From positions 60,323,922 to 60,387,921 of the forward strand of contig OX465282.1 of assembly GCA_949987705.1 (NCBI GenBank): a DNA stretch of 64,000 bases, given 5' to 3'. A program made the position numbers and the translations under genes. The stretch's first letter is position 1, and each line of letters begins with the position of its first letter. The stretch comes from Thereva unica (Eukaryota; Arthropoda; Insecta; Diptera; Therevidae). Positions 8,830-20,839 of this stretch are shown here, in pieces. Under the pieces are notes generated by a model that was not told the DNA's origin, made no database searches, and saw only the letters and a list, made by a program, of their open reading frames with translations.

Positions 8830-11800
8830 GGTTGTTGTAAAGTTAGGCAATCCACCAGTTTATGTCAGCCGCCAAGTTAAATTTACAATGACCTCATATA
8901 GCTTATTGTATTCTACTTATCACACCCTTTTCTGTAGTACCTACGTCGCGGGTGTTGTGATGAAAATGGTAAGCCGTGCTCTGAAGAGAATGGTAACCCA
9001 CCCTCCTGAGCAGGTCGCCATGGACCTAATGATGTTCTGAGTATATTGTATTGCTTATGTTGTTTTACTTATCATACCCTTTCATTTGATACCCATGTCG
9101 AAAGGGTTCTGAAGAGAATGGTAACCGGCCCTCCTGAGGAGGTCGCCATGGATCTAAGGACATAGCTTATTGCATTACTTTTGATGCCCTTTCGTTTGAT
9201 ACCCATGTCGAGGGGGTTGTGAAGGAAATGTTAATCTGTCCTCTTGAGATGGGCGCCATGGACCAAACGAAATATTGAGGATAATATATTGCTTATGGTA
9301 TTCTACTTATCATACCCTTTCATTTGACACCCATGTCGAAAGGGTTCTGAAGAGAATGGTAACCCACCCTCCTGAGTAGGCCGCCATGGACCTAATGAGG
9401 TTCTGAGTATATTGTATTGCTTATGGTGTTTTACTTATCATACCCTTTCATTTGATACCCATGTCGAAAGGGTTCTGAAGAGAATGGTAACCCACTCTCC
9501 TGAGTAGGCCGCCATGGACCTAATGAGGTTCTGAGTATATTGTATTGCTTATGTTGTTTTACTTATCATACCCTTTCATTTGATACCCATGTCGAAAGGG
9601 TTCTGAAGAGAATGGTAACCGGCCCTCCTGAGGAGGTCGTCATAGATCTAAAGACATAGCTTATTGCATTACTTATGATGCCCTTTCGTTTGATACCCAT
9701 GTCGAGGGGTTGTGAAGAAAATGTTAATCCGTTCTCTTGAGATGGCCGCCATGGACCAAACGAAATATTGAGGATAATATATTGCTTATGGTATTCTACT
9801 AATCATACCCTTTCATTTGACACCCATGTCGAAAGGGTTCTGAAGAGAATGGTAACTCACCCTCCTGAGTAGGCCGCCATGGACCTAATGAGGTTCTGAG
9901 TATATTGTATTGCTTATGGTGTTTTACTTATCATACCCTTTCATTTGATACCCATGTCGAAAGGGTTCTGAAGAGAATGGTAACCGGCCCTCCTGAGTAG
10001 GCCGCCATGGACCTAATGAGGTTCTGAGTATATTGTATTGCTTATGGTATTTTACTTATCATACCCTTTCATTTGATACCCATGTCGAAAGGGTCCTGAA
10101 GAGAATGGTAACCCACCCTCCTGAGTAGGCCGCCATGGACCTAATGAGGTTCTGAGTATATTGTATTGCTTATGTTGTTTTACTTATCATAACCTTTCAT
10201 TTGATACTCATGTCGAAAGGGTTCTGAAGAGAATGGTAACCGGCCCTCCTGAGGAGGTCGTCATGGATCTAAATACATAGCTTATTGCATTACTTATGAT
10301 GCCCTTTCGTTTGATACCCATGTCGAGCGGGTGTGAAGAAAATGTTAATCCGTTCTCTTGAGATGGCCGCCATGGACCAAACGAAATATTGAGGATAATA
10401 TATTGCTTATGGTATTCTACTAATCATACCCTTTCATTTGACACCCATGTCGAAAGGGTTCTGAAGAGAATGGTAACTCACCCTCCTGAGTAGGCCGCCA
10501 TGGACCTGATGAGGTTCTGAGTATATTGTATTGCTTATGGTGATTTACTTATCATACCCTTTCATTTGATACCCATGTCGAAAGGGTTCTGAAGAGAATG
10601 GTAACCGGCCCTCCTGAGGAGGTCGCCATGGATCTAAGTGCATAGCTTATTGCATTACTTTTGATGCCCTTTCGTTTGATACCCATGTCGAGGGGGTGTG
10701 AAGAAAATGTTAATCCGTTCTCTTGAGATGGGCGCCATGGACCAAACGAAATATTGAGGATAATATATTGCTTATGGTATTCTACTTATCATACCCTTTC
10801 ATTTGACACCCATGTCGAAAGGGTTCTGAAGAGAATGGTAACCCACCCTCCTGAGTAGGCCGCCATGGACCTAATGAGGTTCTGAGTATATTGTATTGCT
10901 TATGGTGTTTTACTTATCATACCCTTTCATTTGATACCCATGTCGAAAGGGTTCTGAAGAGAATGGTAACCCACTCTCCTGAGTAGGCCGCCATGGACCT
11001 AATGAGGTTCTGAGTATATTGTATTGCTTATGTTGTTTTACTTATCATACCCTTTCATTTGATACCCATGTCGAAAGGGTTCTGAAGAGAATGGTAACCG
11101 GCCCTCCTGAGGAGGTCGTCATAGATCTAAAGACATAGCTTATTGCATTACTTATGATGCCCTTTCGTTTGATACCCATGTCGAGGGGTTGTGAAGAAAA
11201 TGTTAATCCGTTCTCTTGAGATGGCCGCCATGGACCAAACGAAATATTGAGGATAATATATTGCTTATGGTATTCTACTAATCATACCCTTTCATTTGAC
11301 ACCCATGTCGAAAGGGTTCTGAAGAGAATGGTAACTCACCCTCCTGAGTAGGCCGCCATGGACCTAATGAGGTTCTGAGTATATTGTATTGCTTATGGTG
11401 TTTTACTTATCATACCCTTTCATTTGATACCCATGTCGAAAGGGTTCTGAAGAGAATGGTAACCGGCCCTCCTGAGTAGGCCGCCATGGACCTAATGAGG
11501 TTCTGAGTATATTGTATTGCTTATGGTATTTTACTTATCATACCCTTTCATTTGATACCCATGTCGAAAGGGTCCTGAAGAGAATGGTAACCCACCCTCC
11601 TGAGTAGGCCGCCATGGACCTAATGAGGTTCTGAGTATATTGTATTGCTTATGTTGTTTTACTTATCATAACCTTTCATTTGATACTCATGTCGAAAGGG
11701 TTCTGAAGAGAATGGTAACCGGCCCTCCTGAGGAGGTCGTCATGGATCTAAATACATAGCTTATTGCATTACTTATGATGCCCTTTCGTTTGATACCCAT

Positions 11801-13460
11801 GTCGAGGGGGTGTGAAGAAAATGTTAATCCGTTCTCTTGAGATGGCCGCCATGGACCAAACGAAATATTGAGGATAATATATTGCTTATGGTATTCTACT
11901 AATCATACCCTTTCATTTGACACCCATGTCGAAAGGGTTCTGAAGAGAATGGTAACTCACCCTCCTGAGTAGGCCGCCATGGACCTGATGAGGTTCTGAG
12001 TATATTGTATTGCTTATGGTGATTTACTTATCATACCCTTTCATTTGATACCCATGTCGAAAGGGTTCTGAAGAGAATGGTAACCGGCCCTCCTGAGGAG
12101 GTCGCCATGGATCTAAGTGCATAGCTTATTGCATTACTTTTGATGCCCTTTCGTTTGATACCCATGTCGAGGGGGTGTGAAGAAAATGTTAATCCGTTCT
12201 CTTGAGATGGCCGCCATGGACCAAACGAAATATTGAGGATAATATATTGCTTTTATGGTATTAAACTTACTATCATACCCTTTCATTTGACAATCATGTC
12301 GAAAGGGTTCTGAAGAGAATGGTAACCCACCCTCCTGAGTAGGCCGGCATGGACCCAATGAGGTTCTGAGTATATTGTATTGCTTATGGTGTTTTACTTA
12401 TCATACCCTTTCGTTTGATACCCATGTCGAAAGGGTTCTGAAGAGAATGGTAACCGGCCCTCCTGAGGAGGTCGCCATGGATCTAAGGACATAGCTTATT
12501 GCATTACTTTTGATGCCCTTTCGTTTGATACCCATGTCGAGGGGGTGTGAAGAAAATGTTAATCCGTTCTCTTGAGATGGCCGCCATGGACCAAACGAAA
12601 TATTGAGGATAATATATTGCTTATGGTATTCTACTTATCATACCCTTTCATTTGACACTCATGTCGAAAGGGTTCTGAAGAGAATGGTAACCCACCCTTC
12701 TGAGTAGGCCGCCATGGACCCAATGAGGTTCTGAGTATATTGTATTGCTTATGTTGTTTTACTTATCATACCCTTTCATTTGATACCCATGTCGAAAGGG
12801 TTCTGAAGAGAATGGTAACCGGCCCTCCTGAGGAGGTCGCCATGGATCTAAGGACATAGCTTATTGCATTACTTTTGATGCCCTTTCGTTTGATACCCAT
12901 GTCGAGGGGGTGTGAAGAAAATGTTAATCCGTTCTCTTGAGATGGCCGCCATGGACCAAACGAAATATTGAGGATAATATATTGCTTATGGTATTCTACT
13001 TATCATACCCTTTCATTTGACACTCATGTCGAAAGGGTTCTGAAGAGAATGGTAACCCACCCTCCTGAGTAGGCCGCCATGGACCCAATGAGGTTCTGAG
13101 TACATTGTATTGCTTATGTTGTTTTACTTATCATACCCTTTCATTTGATACCCATGTCGAAAGGGTTCTGAAGAGAATGGTAACCGGCCCTCCTGAGGAG
13201 TCTGCCATGGATCTAAGGGCATGGCTTATTGCATTCGTCTTATGATGCCCTTTCATTTGATACCCATATAGAGGGGGTTGTGAAGAAAATGGTAATCCGC
13301 CCTCTGGAGATGACCGCCATGGACCAAACGATAAATTGAGTATACTATATTGCTTATGGTGTTCTACTTAACGTACCATTTCATTTGATATCCATGTTGA
13401 AAGGTTTGTGAAGAATATTTCAATCCGCCCTCCTGAGACGGCCTCCATGGACTAAAGGTA
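8830..13460. repeat. Satellite array, ~110/128-bp monomers
   Basis: About 4.6 kb of head-to-tail monomers. Each carries the core CCCTTTCATTTGATACCCATG, then a GAAGAGAATGGTAAC-like block, a CTCCTGAG block and GCCATGGA. Spacing between successive cores is 110 or ~128 bp, giving at least three monomer classes: one with CCGGCCCTCC, one with CCCACCCTCC, one with GTTCTCTTGAGATGG. Classes follow each other in a repeated order. The first (8830-9000) and last (13200-13460) monomers are more diverged, as expected at satellite edges. Short open frames inside are periodic artefacts. The core also occurs outside the array in dispersed repeats near 21200 and 21740. Confidence 0.9.
9240..12219. repeat. 1,479-bp higher-order repeat, two copies
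   Basis: Within the satellite, a block of about 12 monomers at ~9240-10718 recurs at ~10719-12197 at an offset of exactly 1,479 bp. Rare variants are shared at matching places: 'cccactctcc', 'gtcgtcatagatctaaag', 'gggtcctgaag' and 'tcataacctttcatttgatactc'. One difference is gagcggg (10323) against gaggggg (11804). The copies diverge near 12250. This is higher-order structure from a recent unequal exchange. Confidence 0.85.
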
Positions 13461-13790
13461 TGTACCATATTGCATTGTCATCACAGCTAAAGCTGTGTGC
13501 AAAATTTCACCATGATAGGATATCCGGAAGTATTTGAAAAATCGAATGCAAAATTTGTTCCGTGAAGAAAACACTAATCCGTCCTCTATAGTCCTCCGCC
13601 ATGGATCTAACGGTATAATGAGTATACCATATTGCATTGTCATCGGAGCTGAAGCTGTGTGCAAAATTTCAGGGTGATCGGGTAACCGGAAGTAGTCAAA
13701 AAATCGATTGCAAGATTTGTACCGGACAAACAGACAGACAGGAAAGCGAGCTAATAAAAACGTTTTAAAATAGGCGAAATGATTGGGTAC
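13461..13790. repeat. Diverged repeat following the satellite
   Basis: Two partial units about 120-150 bp apart share 'ccatattgcattgtcatc..agct.aagctgtgtgcaaaatttca' and 'ggaagta..'. The second ends in a cagacagacagg run near 13735. Fragments of the satellite monomer (GCCATGGA, 'aatccgtcctct') occur between them. This suggests the satellite grew out of a dispersed element of which this is the end. No protein is encoded. Confidence 0.5.
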
Positions 13791-14289
13791 AGGCAAAAAT
13801 GAATGTGGCAGTGAGCTTCTTTTTACGGTTTTTGTAAGGGGTTATAAAGTCTACCGATTATCTACCCTTCATATATGGAGTTTTATGGTCAAAGTATCAG
13901 TTTTTGCAAATACATGTTAAACGTTAAGTCTTATCATGAAATAGTGTTTACAAAGTTTGTATATTATACTATTATTCGCAAAAAAAATTGTTATGCATTT
14001 TCCCGTACGAATTGCCATTCATGAGATATCGCCGTTTTAAAGATTTAACATACTCATATTCACTCCCCCCTGTATGCCAAGTTTTGTAGCAATTGAAGGA
14101 TATTTCACTACTTTTAGCCGCCATTTTGAAGCTGCCATCTTGTTTATGAAAACTGGACACTAAATTCGTAATCAGCGACCCCAAAAACCCCCGTATACCA
14201 AATTTCAAATTAATTGGTTAATGTTAAAGACTTTTGGCCAGCTTTTCGGCCTTTTGCCTCACTGTGCGACGGCCGGAGATATGTACTGT
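13791..14289. other. Non-coding stretch, old repeat-like sequence
   Basis: About 500 bp without a gene. The part at 14075-14200 ('agccgccattttgaagctgccatcttg', 'accaaatttcaaattaattgg') has the style of dispersed repeats seen also near 20950-21170 and 62940-63080. No motif beyond this. Confidence 0.35.
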
Positions 14290-14575
14290 ACTTTTTTACG
14301 CTAGAAAGAACAAAGATTGGTCAGTAGATCAGTGGAAATCTGTGTTATGGACCGATGCATCATAGTTTGAGATTTATGAAATCAGGCGGCGCCAGTATGT
14401 TCGTTGAAATCAAGATGAGCGGCATAATCCCCAATGTATTGCGCCAACAATTAAACATGGCGGAGGCTCCGCCAAGATCTGGAGGTGTTTCAGCTACGAT
14501 GGTGTTGGAAAACTGGTCAAAATCGAAGGAATAATGCCAAAGGAACATTATCACAATATTCTTCAACGAAGTACT
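14290..14575 (+). pseudogene. Tc1-like transposase fragment
   Basis: Plus-strand translation gives KNKDWSVDQWKSVLWTD, then FEIY, a stop, RRRQYVR, stop, NQDERHNPQCIAPTIKHGGGS and KIWRCFSYDGVGKLVKIEGIM, ending YHNILQR. This is the middle of a Tc1-family DD34E transposase: LWTDES (first Asp; here the next codons read A-S-stop), TIKHGGGS-MxWGCF and the strand before the second Asp. At least two stop codons are present, and the N-terminal helix-turn-helix and C-terminal third are missing. No inverted termini were identified. Confidence 0.75.
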
Positions 14576-14884
14576 GTGCGCAGCACATATAAAACATCAC
14601 ATAATATTAAGATTTAGGCCAATTCCTAAGTTCTGTTATTATACGAAAAACAATTAATAAATTAAAATGCTGAATCAAAAGCTCATTCACTCTGCAATGT
14701 CAGCAATAACCAACGAAAATTAAAAATTGGTGAATGAACTCTGGACTCACGCATTCAGGTGCAATAACTTTGTTATTGCTAATTAAGCAATAAATAATTG
14801 TATAAATATGTAGAAAATACGAGCTTTAATTCTCAGTGACAATAAACACGTTAATAACCACACATTCAGTTTTATTTCTTACTA
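14576..14884. other. AT-rich stretch, possible repeat end
   Basis: About 300 bp with no coding signal. The part 14760-14870 contains an AATAAA-rich stretch that resembles the end of an LTR, but I see no partner copy or terminal TG...CA pair, so I leave it unassigned. Confidence 0.25.
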
Positions 14885-15535
14885 GCTGGAACCCGTTGCG
14901 CCTCGCTGCACCCATCAATGTGGTGGATGGTTACCATTCAGCTCTTTCCGCAGCACTATCCGCTGTACAATGTATACGCTGGCCATTTTCTAGATGTCCA
15001 ACCAAATGAACAACAGTTGCATATCTTTTATGAATGGCGAATGAAAGAGATTGCCATACCGCTAGATTATTGCTAACATTACGTCCCATTTAATATTGTG
15101 TTATTTTGCCGATCGCATTTGCATTAGCAGCACCAATAAATATGAATTTGATTGATTCGACGGAATTGCAAAATTCAACATTTATGAGAGAATTGAACGT
15201 CTTGGACAATAATGGCGAATAGAGTACGACCCAACGATTGTCAGCTTCGCAATCGCAACCTTCCAAGTTATCTCTTTGCCATTGACCTTAGTCGGTCGAC
15301 GAAGATACATTGCGTAACCATTGTTCCCGATTACATTTTCAGAAATCAATGCTCTTGAATACCACTTTGAATATTTCTAACATGCATCATGATTCAGTCC
15401 CATCCCATTGTGGGTTGCAAGTAAAAGTTATGAACAAATCTGACGACCATATTGATATTGGACATATGCTTTCCGACACACAATGCATCAACGATTTTCC
15501 AACGTTCGTTTCGAACTGTATCGATTTTCTTTGCT
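14885..15535 (-). pseudogene. Helitron Rep/helicase N-terminal fragment
   Basis: The minus strand gives WSSDLFITFTCNPQWDGTES (near 15450-15390), the Helitron-like N domain hallmark. It is followed in other frames by NGYAMYLRRPTKVNGKEIT, a SLINVEFCNSVESIKFI block and a SGMAISFIRHS..LFIWLD block. These match in order the D-L-F-(I/L)-T-F-T-C-N-P, N-G-Y-P-x-Y-R-R, H-(I)-N-V-E-x-C-(N/S)-S-V-K and W-R-I-x-x-F-P-x-H segments of rolling-circle transposase. Several frameshifts and stops make it dead. The helicase domain is not present. The sequence at 14884 (ACTAGCTGGAACCCGTTGCG) is a plausible element edge, but the defining 3' hairpin-CTRR end was not established. Confidence 0.65.
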
Positions 15536-16433
15536 GAACCTAACTAAAATTGTTAAAGTAACCGCTCGGCTGCGCCAACTTTGATATTTTTTGTTCTTTT
15601 TCACATATGCCTTTGTCGAAAACTACTAAATAAAGTCCATTTTAACATAAAAATTGGGTCAATAGCAAGAGAGGGAAGTATTGTACCTTGTTCAACAAAA
15701 ATTTTTGCTTAAAAAGTAACACATGCACAAATGCCTTATAGATAAAGAAACAAATGCCTTATAGATAAGTTAATCTTGGTGAAGCAAGACCCATGTACCC
15801 CGAGAGTATGATAACAAACCGGTTAACCAAGTGTTAAATATTGACCCGTGTACACCAGCCTAATGAGAGTAACATGTAAACGCACTCTAGCGTTACTACT
15901 GTTACGTTTCGAATAATGCATTTATAATTTGACACCACTATCGCTGCTACAATCCTTTTTTAGAACGATTTTACTTTTTTTTATTTCATTTAATAAAACA
16001 AACCGATTTCACGTACAAATCATATCAATTAAATGCGAAGAAAAAATTTCCAATAAGGATATCGACAATTCTTTTTCAAGCGCCATTACAAAAATACCAA
16101 CAGACATAATCATGAAAACTATATACATAAACCTTGCTATTGAGGTCTTCTAACATAAACCACACTCAATCAGTCATTTCATACAGCCAATCATCATCAA
16201 ACATCGATTACATACAAAACAATGATTCATTTTTATATATATAGATTTATCAAGTCAAACCGCTCCAAATTGTTGAAGTTGTGCGGTCTTCAACACATCT
16301 CATCGAACGTTTTAATCTGAGCTATCAACTCAGATTCCTCCCATTCCATCTGGCGTTGGCTTGATCGACAACGGATTTATCTTTGAACAACATAATGATC
16401 CAAACAACACCTCCCATCTGTGCATAAACTACC
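15536..16433. other. Non-coding AT-rich stretch
   Basis: No supported gene in ~900 bp. It directly follows the 5' side of the Helitron fragment and may include decayed Helitron sequence (for instance 'ccgctcggctgcgccaac' at 15562). The run 'tttttatatatatagatt' near 16230 resembles a repeat end. Nothing else is recognised. Confidence 0.3.
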
Positions 16434-17499
16434 TATGAGAAAGCGATCGACTCGGTTAATAGGAGTTTCATTTGGCAGGCACTACGGCGATGTGGACTGC
16501 CTGATAAAATAATAGAATTGATAAAAGGCCTGGAGAGAAATAATGGATGATATAATAGAAAATTATCCGACAGCTTTGAGGTGAGGTCAGAAGTACGACA
16601 AGGATGGCTACTTTCACCTTTACTACATATTTCTTATAGTAATAAATGACATCCTTGTCGGCGCTCCAGATATTAGAACAGGCGGCATACAATGGGGGTT
16701 TCTAGACCGCCTTAAAGATCTCGACTACGCCGATCGTATCTGTTCGCTGGCCCACAGACACCAGGACCTCAAAAACACGTTAAACAATTTGGCAACAGAA
16801 AGTAGTCCAGCAGGCTTAAGGCTAAACCGACTAAAACAAAAGAAATCCGGATAAATGCAAACACCATTGAACGGACTGCGCTGAATAACCGTGACGTGGA
16901 ACTGGTAGATAAGTTCTGCTACCTCGGTAGCATCATTACCGAAAACGGTGGGGCAGAAGAAGACGTCAGTTCCAGAATAAATAAAGCGCGAGGCGCATAT
17001 GCATGCCTGTCCCGCATATAGAGATCAACACAGATCTCATCTAACACCAAACTACGGCTGTTCAACTCCAACGTTAAGGCAGTACTTTTGTACGGTTGCG
17101 AAACATGTAAAGGGCGCTTACAAGTCTTCATCAACATATGCCTACGTCATATCCTAAAAATCCGCTGGCAAGATAGAATTTCAAACGAAGAACTATGGCG
17201 ACGGGCCGGCCAAGAAAGGATAGACGACCAAATCAGACGAAGGAAATGGAATTGGGTTGGCCACACCTTGCGACGCGAAAACGAAAATCTAGCCAAACAG
17301 GCCCTTGACTGGAATCCGCAAGAATGCCGTCGAGTAGGAAAACCTAGAACAACGTGGAGGATAACCCTAATAGCAGAAGCCGCAACAACTGGGAGATCCT
17401 GGTCAGAGCTGAGAGCTGTCGCGCAAGTCCACTGGAGGGCAACTGTTTCCGCCCTATATCCCATGAGGGATTAAAGGAGCTTAAATGAAGAAGAAGAAG
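16434..17499 (+). mobile_element. RTE-type LINE, copy 1 (5'-truncated, dead)
   Basis: This begins abruptly inside the RT domain (YEKAIDSVNR) and follows copy 2 (from ~43352) to the end of ORF2. RT blocks seen are IQWGFLDRLKDLDYADRICSLA (catalytic YADD changed to YADR) and ELVDKFCYLGSIITENGG. The C-terminal frame at 17088-17474 runs from YGCET through FINICLRHILKIRWQDRISNEELWRRAG, RRRKWNWVGHTLRR and ALDWNPQ to the natural end ALYPMRD. The 3' end has a (GAA)n tail at 17486-17499, the short tandem tail typical of RTE elements. Stops lie upstream of 17088. No clear target-site duplication was found. Confidence 0.8.
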
Positions 17500-17999
17500 T
17501 TCTTAAATTTACCTCTCACACGAAGGGTGCATAGCTTTTCATTTATTGCTTTAAGCCCGATAATGGTAGGCTTCATTCTTTTTCTGGCCATAAAACCTAC
17601 TCCGGGCACATGGTGTTTTGTATGACAGCTGTAATATACATCATAGGTCATATTTCAGGTTTTGCACCATTCCCTACACATGTCATCTCCTGAATGGCGG
17701 TAATGTCAGAAAATAAATTCTGATTAACTTAATTTCTTTCTCTCTCTCTATAGTGCAGTACACCAAGCATTATAATTTGCACAGTCTGGTAACAGCAAAA
17801 TTATGATTTTATCCTCTTTTAAACAGTTAAAGTTTTTTAAAGCGTTCTTTGAGCTTAAAATGTGAATAACTCCGGTTCTATAAATCGGATCGGGAAAAAC
17901 TAAAACCAGGATCTTTATAATAATATTGCAAATAAATGGAAACTTTTCTTTCAAGTCTCTAAAGTACGTACATAACCTACAAAAATGAGAAAAAGAATG
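17500..17999. other. Non-coding stretch before a hAT remnant
   Basis: No clean frame in ~500 bp. Plus-strand fragments around 17810-17960 could be the decayed middle of the hAT transposase whose tail follows, but the similarity is too weak to assign. Confidence 0.3.
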
Positions 18000-18225
18000 A
18001 GGTACCATATGAAACGATTTCAAAAATTGTTAAAGGCCATTGTGTTTGCCTGGTACCTAGCTCAGCTTTAGTAGAGAGAGTCTTCTCGACAATAAATATA
18101 CTGTATGTATTATGGACTGTTGAGAAGACAAGATTACAAATTAGAATTCTCAAATCAATTCTGTTTGTAAAGCACAATGTTGACTTTGACTGCAATCATT
18201 TTCCGATTAGTTGAAATGCAAACCT
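18000..18225 (+). pseudogene. hAT-like transposase C-terminal dimerisation tail
   Basis: After one frameshift the plus strand reads a VERVFSTINILYVLWTVEKTRLQIRI block and then LKSILFVKHNVDFDC. This has the layout of the hAT/ZBED C-terminus: a P-G-(S/T)-N-x-x-x-E-R-x-F-S block, N-x-x-W-T-D-E-(K/R)-(S/N/G)-R, then L-x-x-x-(L/I)-x-(V/I)-K-x-N. The N-terminal BED finger and catalytic core are not found. A short insertion seems to split the N-x-x-W segment. This is a small dead fragment. Confidence 0.5.
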
Positions 18226-20022
18226 GAAATTTTAAGAAGAATTGCACATCAAAATAAGTATACCGATAAAAAATCATTAACTTCTTTTCAAGCTAAAATG
18301 GAAAACTATTGAATAAATTATGTTTTCTCCAAATATTTTTTTTCTTTTTCATGCCTTTCAATAATTTTTCATAAATTTTTTCGATTTTCCGGGTTTTTCA
18401 GGAAATGGTCAACAAATGCGGAATACGGGAGCTGTTCCCCTCTCTGTTCACTTTAGGCTAGATGTTGTGTAGCTCAAGCTCTGCAAAGAATTCGAACATT
18501 CCATGAAAAAATTCGTAAATTGTTTTGCCTTTTTCGTTGCCGTGGTCGTCGCCGTTTATTCCAGTATCCGAGGCATGTTGTTCGTTCCATAATAATTACT
18601 TTTTCCGGGTGAGGTTATTAGCCTTACTCCAACATTACTAGGAAGGGACTGCCCGATAATATTAGCCTGTCCTCTCTCATAGAGTAGTTACCAGCGGCCA
18701 CCGCTAGGAGGCTATGATCGCACTCCTATCAGTCCGAACCAGTTAGTTGCACGTGCATGTTATGCTACATGTTTTCCCGCTATTCCGCTGATAACTGACC
18801 ACTACGCTTACAAAAAAGAGCTTCCAAATCATTATCAGTAGAAGGTGGTCTGGGATCAAAATGGCAATGTCGTTAATCACGAAGTTTCAATGCTCTCTGA
18901 AATACAAATGAAACAGAACAGCGAAATGCCGAAATATCTTTTTTCAATTAGTAAGCTAAAAGTTCTGGTTCAACAACCCGAATTGAAACAATTTTATCTA
19001 AAGCAACACATCTCCACACTCACTAATTTGTACAATTTCCTTTCAAAATCTAACAAATTATAAAGTCGGCTAAAACATCTATTAATTACATACTCATATT
19101 CTTTATCTTAAAAGCCAACGTGCCAGGATGTCGAGCCCAGTTGCACTGCAGGCTATGCTATCATTATTTTACTAGACAAACAAGAACGAAATCATTCAAA
19201 GAGTTTCCGAGTCTACCCACAAAATTTAACTACATCCGTTAATTAAAAGCTGAAAAAACCAATTACATTCCAAGTAATTAAAGCGAGAAAAAACGCTTAG
19301 AGAGACTCTTTGTGATCTAGAATATATTTAATAAGTCGCAGTCACGGTGCAAATCGGTTTTTGTCAGTCCTGGAAATTTTTCATAGTTTATAGTCATCCT
19401 TCCTGAGTTTTTTCGTCATTGACACAGCCAAGTACACATTGAATACCATGAAGCTGCTGTGCCGGTTCAGTCTAAGGTTTTGTTGCCAACGTGGCCACAA
19501 GTCACATCCCGTGAATAAATTTCAGATCTGCAGCCACGACTGTAATCATATTTACACAAACACTGTGGGGAAGTCTATCTGACGAAGGAGGTCAGATATT
19601 AGCCGCAAACTGCAATGCACCCGCGCTGCAGTCAGAGCCAAGAGGGTGGCGGATCCGTTTCGTATCCCTTGTGTATCCTTATCTTAGTGCATTGCAGTCT
19701 CCCATTTACCCTTTCTATTCCACATAGGTTGCCTATGAGTAAGCTTTTTAGTATACGTTGAGGAACTTGTGGCAGTCACGAACGTACAATCTCGAAGGAC
19801 ATTTGACTGGATTTGAGTTGTTTTCGTGTTTCTCGATTCCTAGCAAAGGGTTGCTTGGAAATTGAATTGTTTGGCTGCGAGGATTCTTATTGCGATATCA
19901 TATCAAAACAGTTTATGTTAATAATTTGACAAATTTATAATTTCAATATCTGGGATTAATCTCGTACTGAGAAGAGAACGATGTACTCTTTTAATCATAT
20001 TAATAAAAAAGCAATATCAATA
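18226..20022. other. Non-coding stretch, nothing recognised
   Basis: About 1.8 kb with no supported gene. Two GC-richer patches (18590-18790 and 19430-19800) stand out from the AT-rich background and may be old repeats, but neither strand gives a family signature. The frame at 18845-19063 (72 codons) has no recognisable feature. Confidence 0.4.
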
Positions 20023-20239
20023 TACAGGGTGCTAAGGTTACCAAGCGGGCGGTTGTTTATTGGTTTTGGTTAAACGAACAAAAAATCGTATGAAGGAGGG
20101 GAAAATCATAACGGTATAGACGCTAGGGCGTTTTGAAGTTTTTTTTTAAATAGTAAGACGTTTAGCACTAGTGGGAAATTGACTAGTATCAGAACTTTTT
20201 TTTATGTGGCAGTGCTAAGCTCAGGAATCACCCTTTGTA
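20023..20239. mobile_element. Small non-autonomous DNA element with TACAGGGTG ends (copy 1)
   Basis: It starts TACAGGGTG (20023-20031) and ends with the imperfect inverse TCACCCTTTGTA (20228-20239). Inside is 'aaaatcataacggtatagacgctagggcgttttgaa', which resembles 'aaatcgttacggtttagccgctagggcattttgaa' in the element at 63161-63328. The shared ends and interior make both members of one MITE-like family. The flanking TA at each end is compatible with a TA target duplication. It overlaps the 3' end of a Jockey fragment on the minus strand. Confidence 0.55.
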
Positions 20240-20830
20240 CTACTAGTCCGTCATGTCGTTTGTCACGCCATGGTGCAATGTCTAGCAGTAAGCTTAGTAC
20301 GGGGGGAATAGGTTAAGGATTATGGGGGTTCGAAGGGGTGTTGAAGAAGGTGGCGATGAACCCTGCATTTGAACTCTTGGATGTTGTAGGAGCTGGGAAA
20401 TACTGACTGCGAGAGATTATTCCACAGTCGAGTTGTTCTATTTAAAAAACGAGTTCATATCTAGACGCTATAATAGTAGCGATAAAATTTTGTTAGTGCT
20501 GCTACATTCCTACGGTGGCTCAAGGGGTCGATGGTGGAGCAGGCGGGGTCTTCATCAATTAATTTAAGTGCCCTTTGCTGCACCTTATCTAACCATGCCA
20601 AGGGAAGAGGCCGAATGTAAGATTTATAAATAACAGCACGGGCCGATGGCTTGAGGAGAAACTTGCACCTCTTAAGAAATCCCAAGCATTGGGATGCTTG
20701 TTTGGCGATTTGGAATATGTGGTCATTTCATCGCAAGTCCTTGGCTAATGTCACGCCTAAGATGTGTAGGGATGGGTCGGCCATTAGTTCAACTTCACCC
20801 ACTGTCAAGGATGGTGAGGTGTTGAACTTT
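20240..20830 (-). pseudogene. Jockey-clade LINE ORF2 C-terminal fragment
   Basis: The minus strand reads VGEVELMADPSLHILGVTL, then HIFQIAKQASQCLGFLKRCK, ARAVIYKSYIRP, LDKVQQRALKLID and LSHRRNVAALTKFYRYY. After a stop and frame changes come NRTTRLWNNLSQSVFPSSYNI and FKCRVHRHLLQHP. This is the thumb and C-terminal part of a Jockey RT, with the LGFLKRCK..IYKSYIRP..RVQQRA..HRRNV..FYRYY series. It ends near 20240 where a MITE begins. It could be the 3' continuation of the family present at 42389-45290. Confidence 0.7.
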
Positions 20831-20839
20831 TTTAAATTC

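Noticed and set aside
12134..12358. Minus-strand 74-codon frame in the satellite
   Set aside because: A chance frame across two monomers; not kept in neighbouring units.
8830..13460. Spaced repeats resembling a CRISPR array
   Set aside because: Units are contiguous diverged satellite monomers with no unique spacers, in a eukaryotic transposon-rich context.
14760..14884. Solo LTR end
   Set aside because: AATAAA-rich sequence suggested it, but there is no paired copy, no clear TG..CA and no target duplication.
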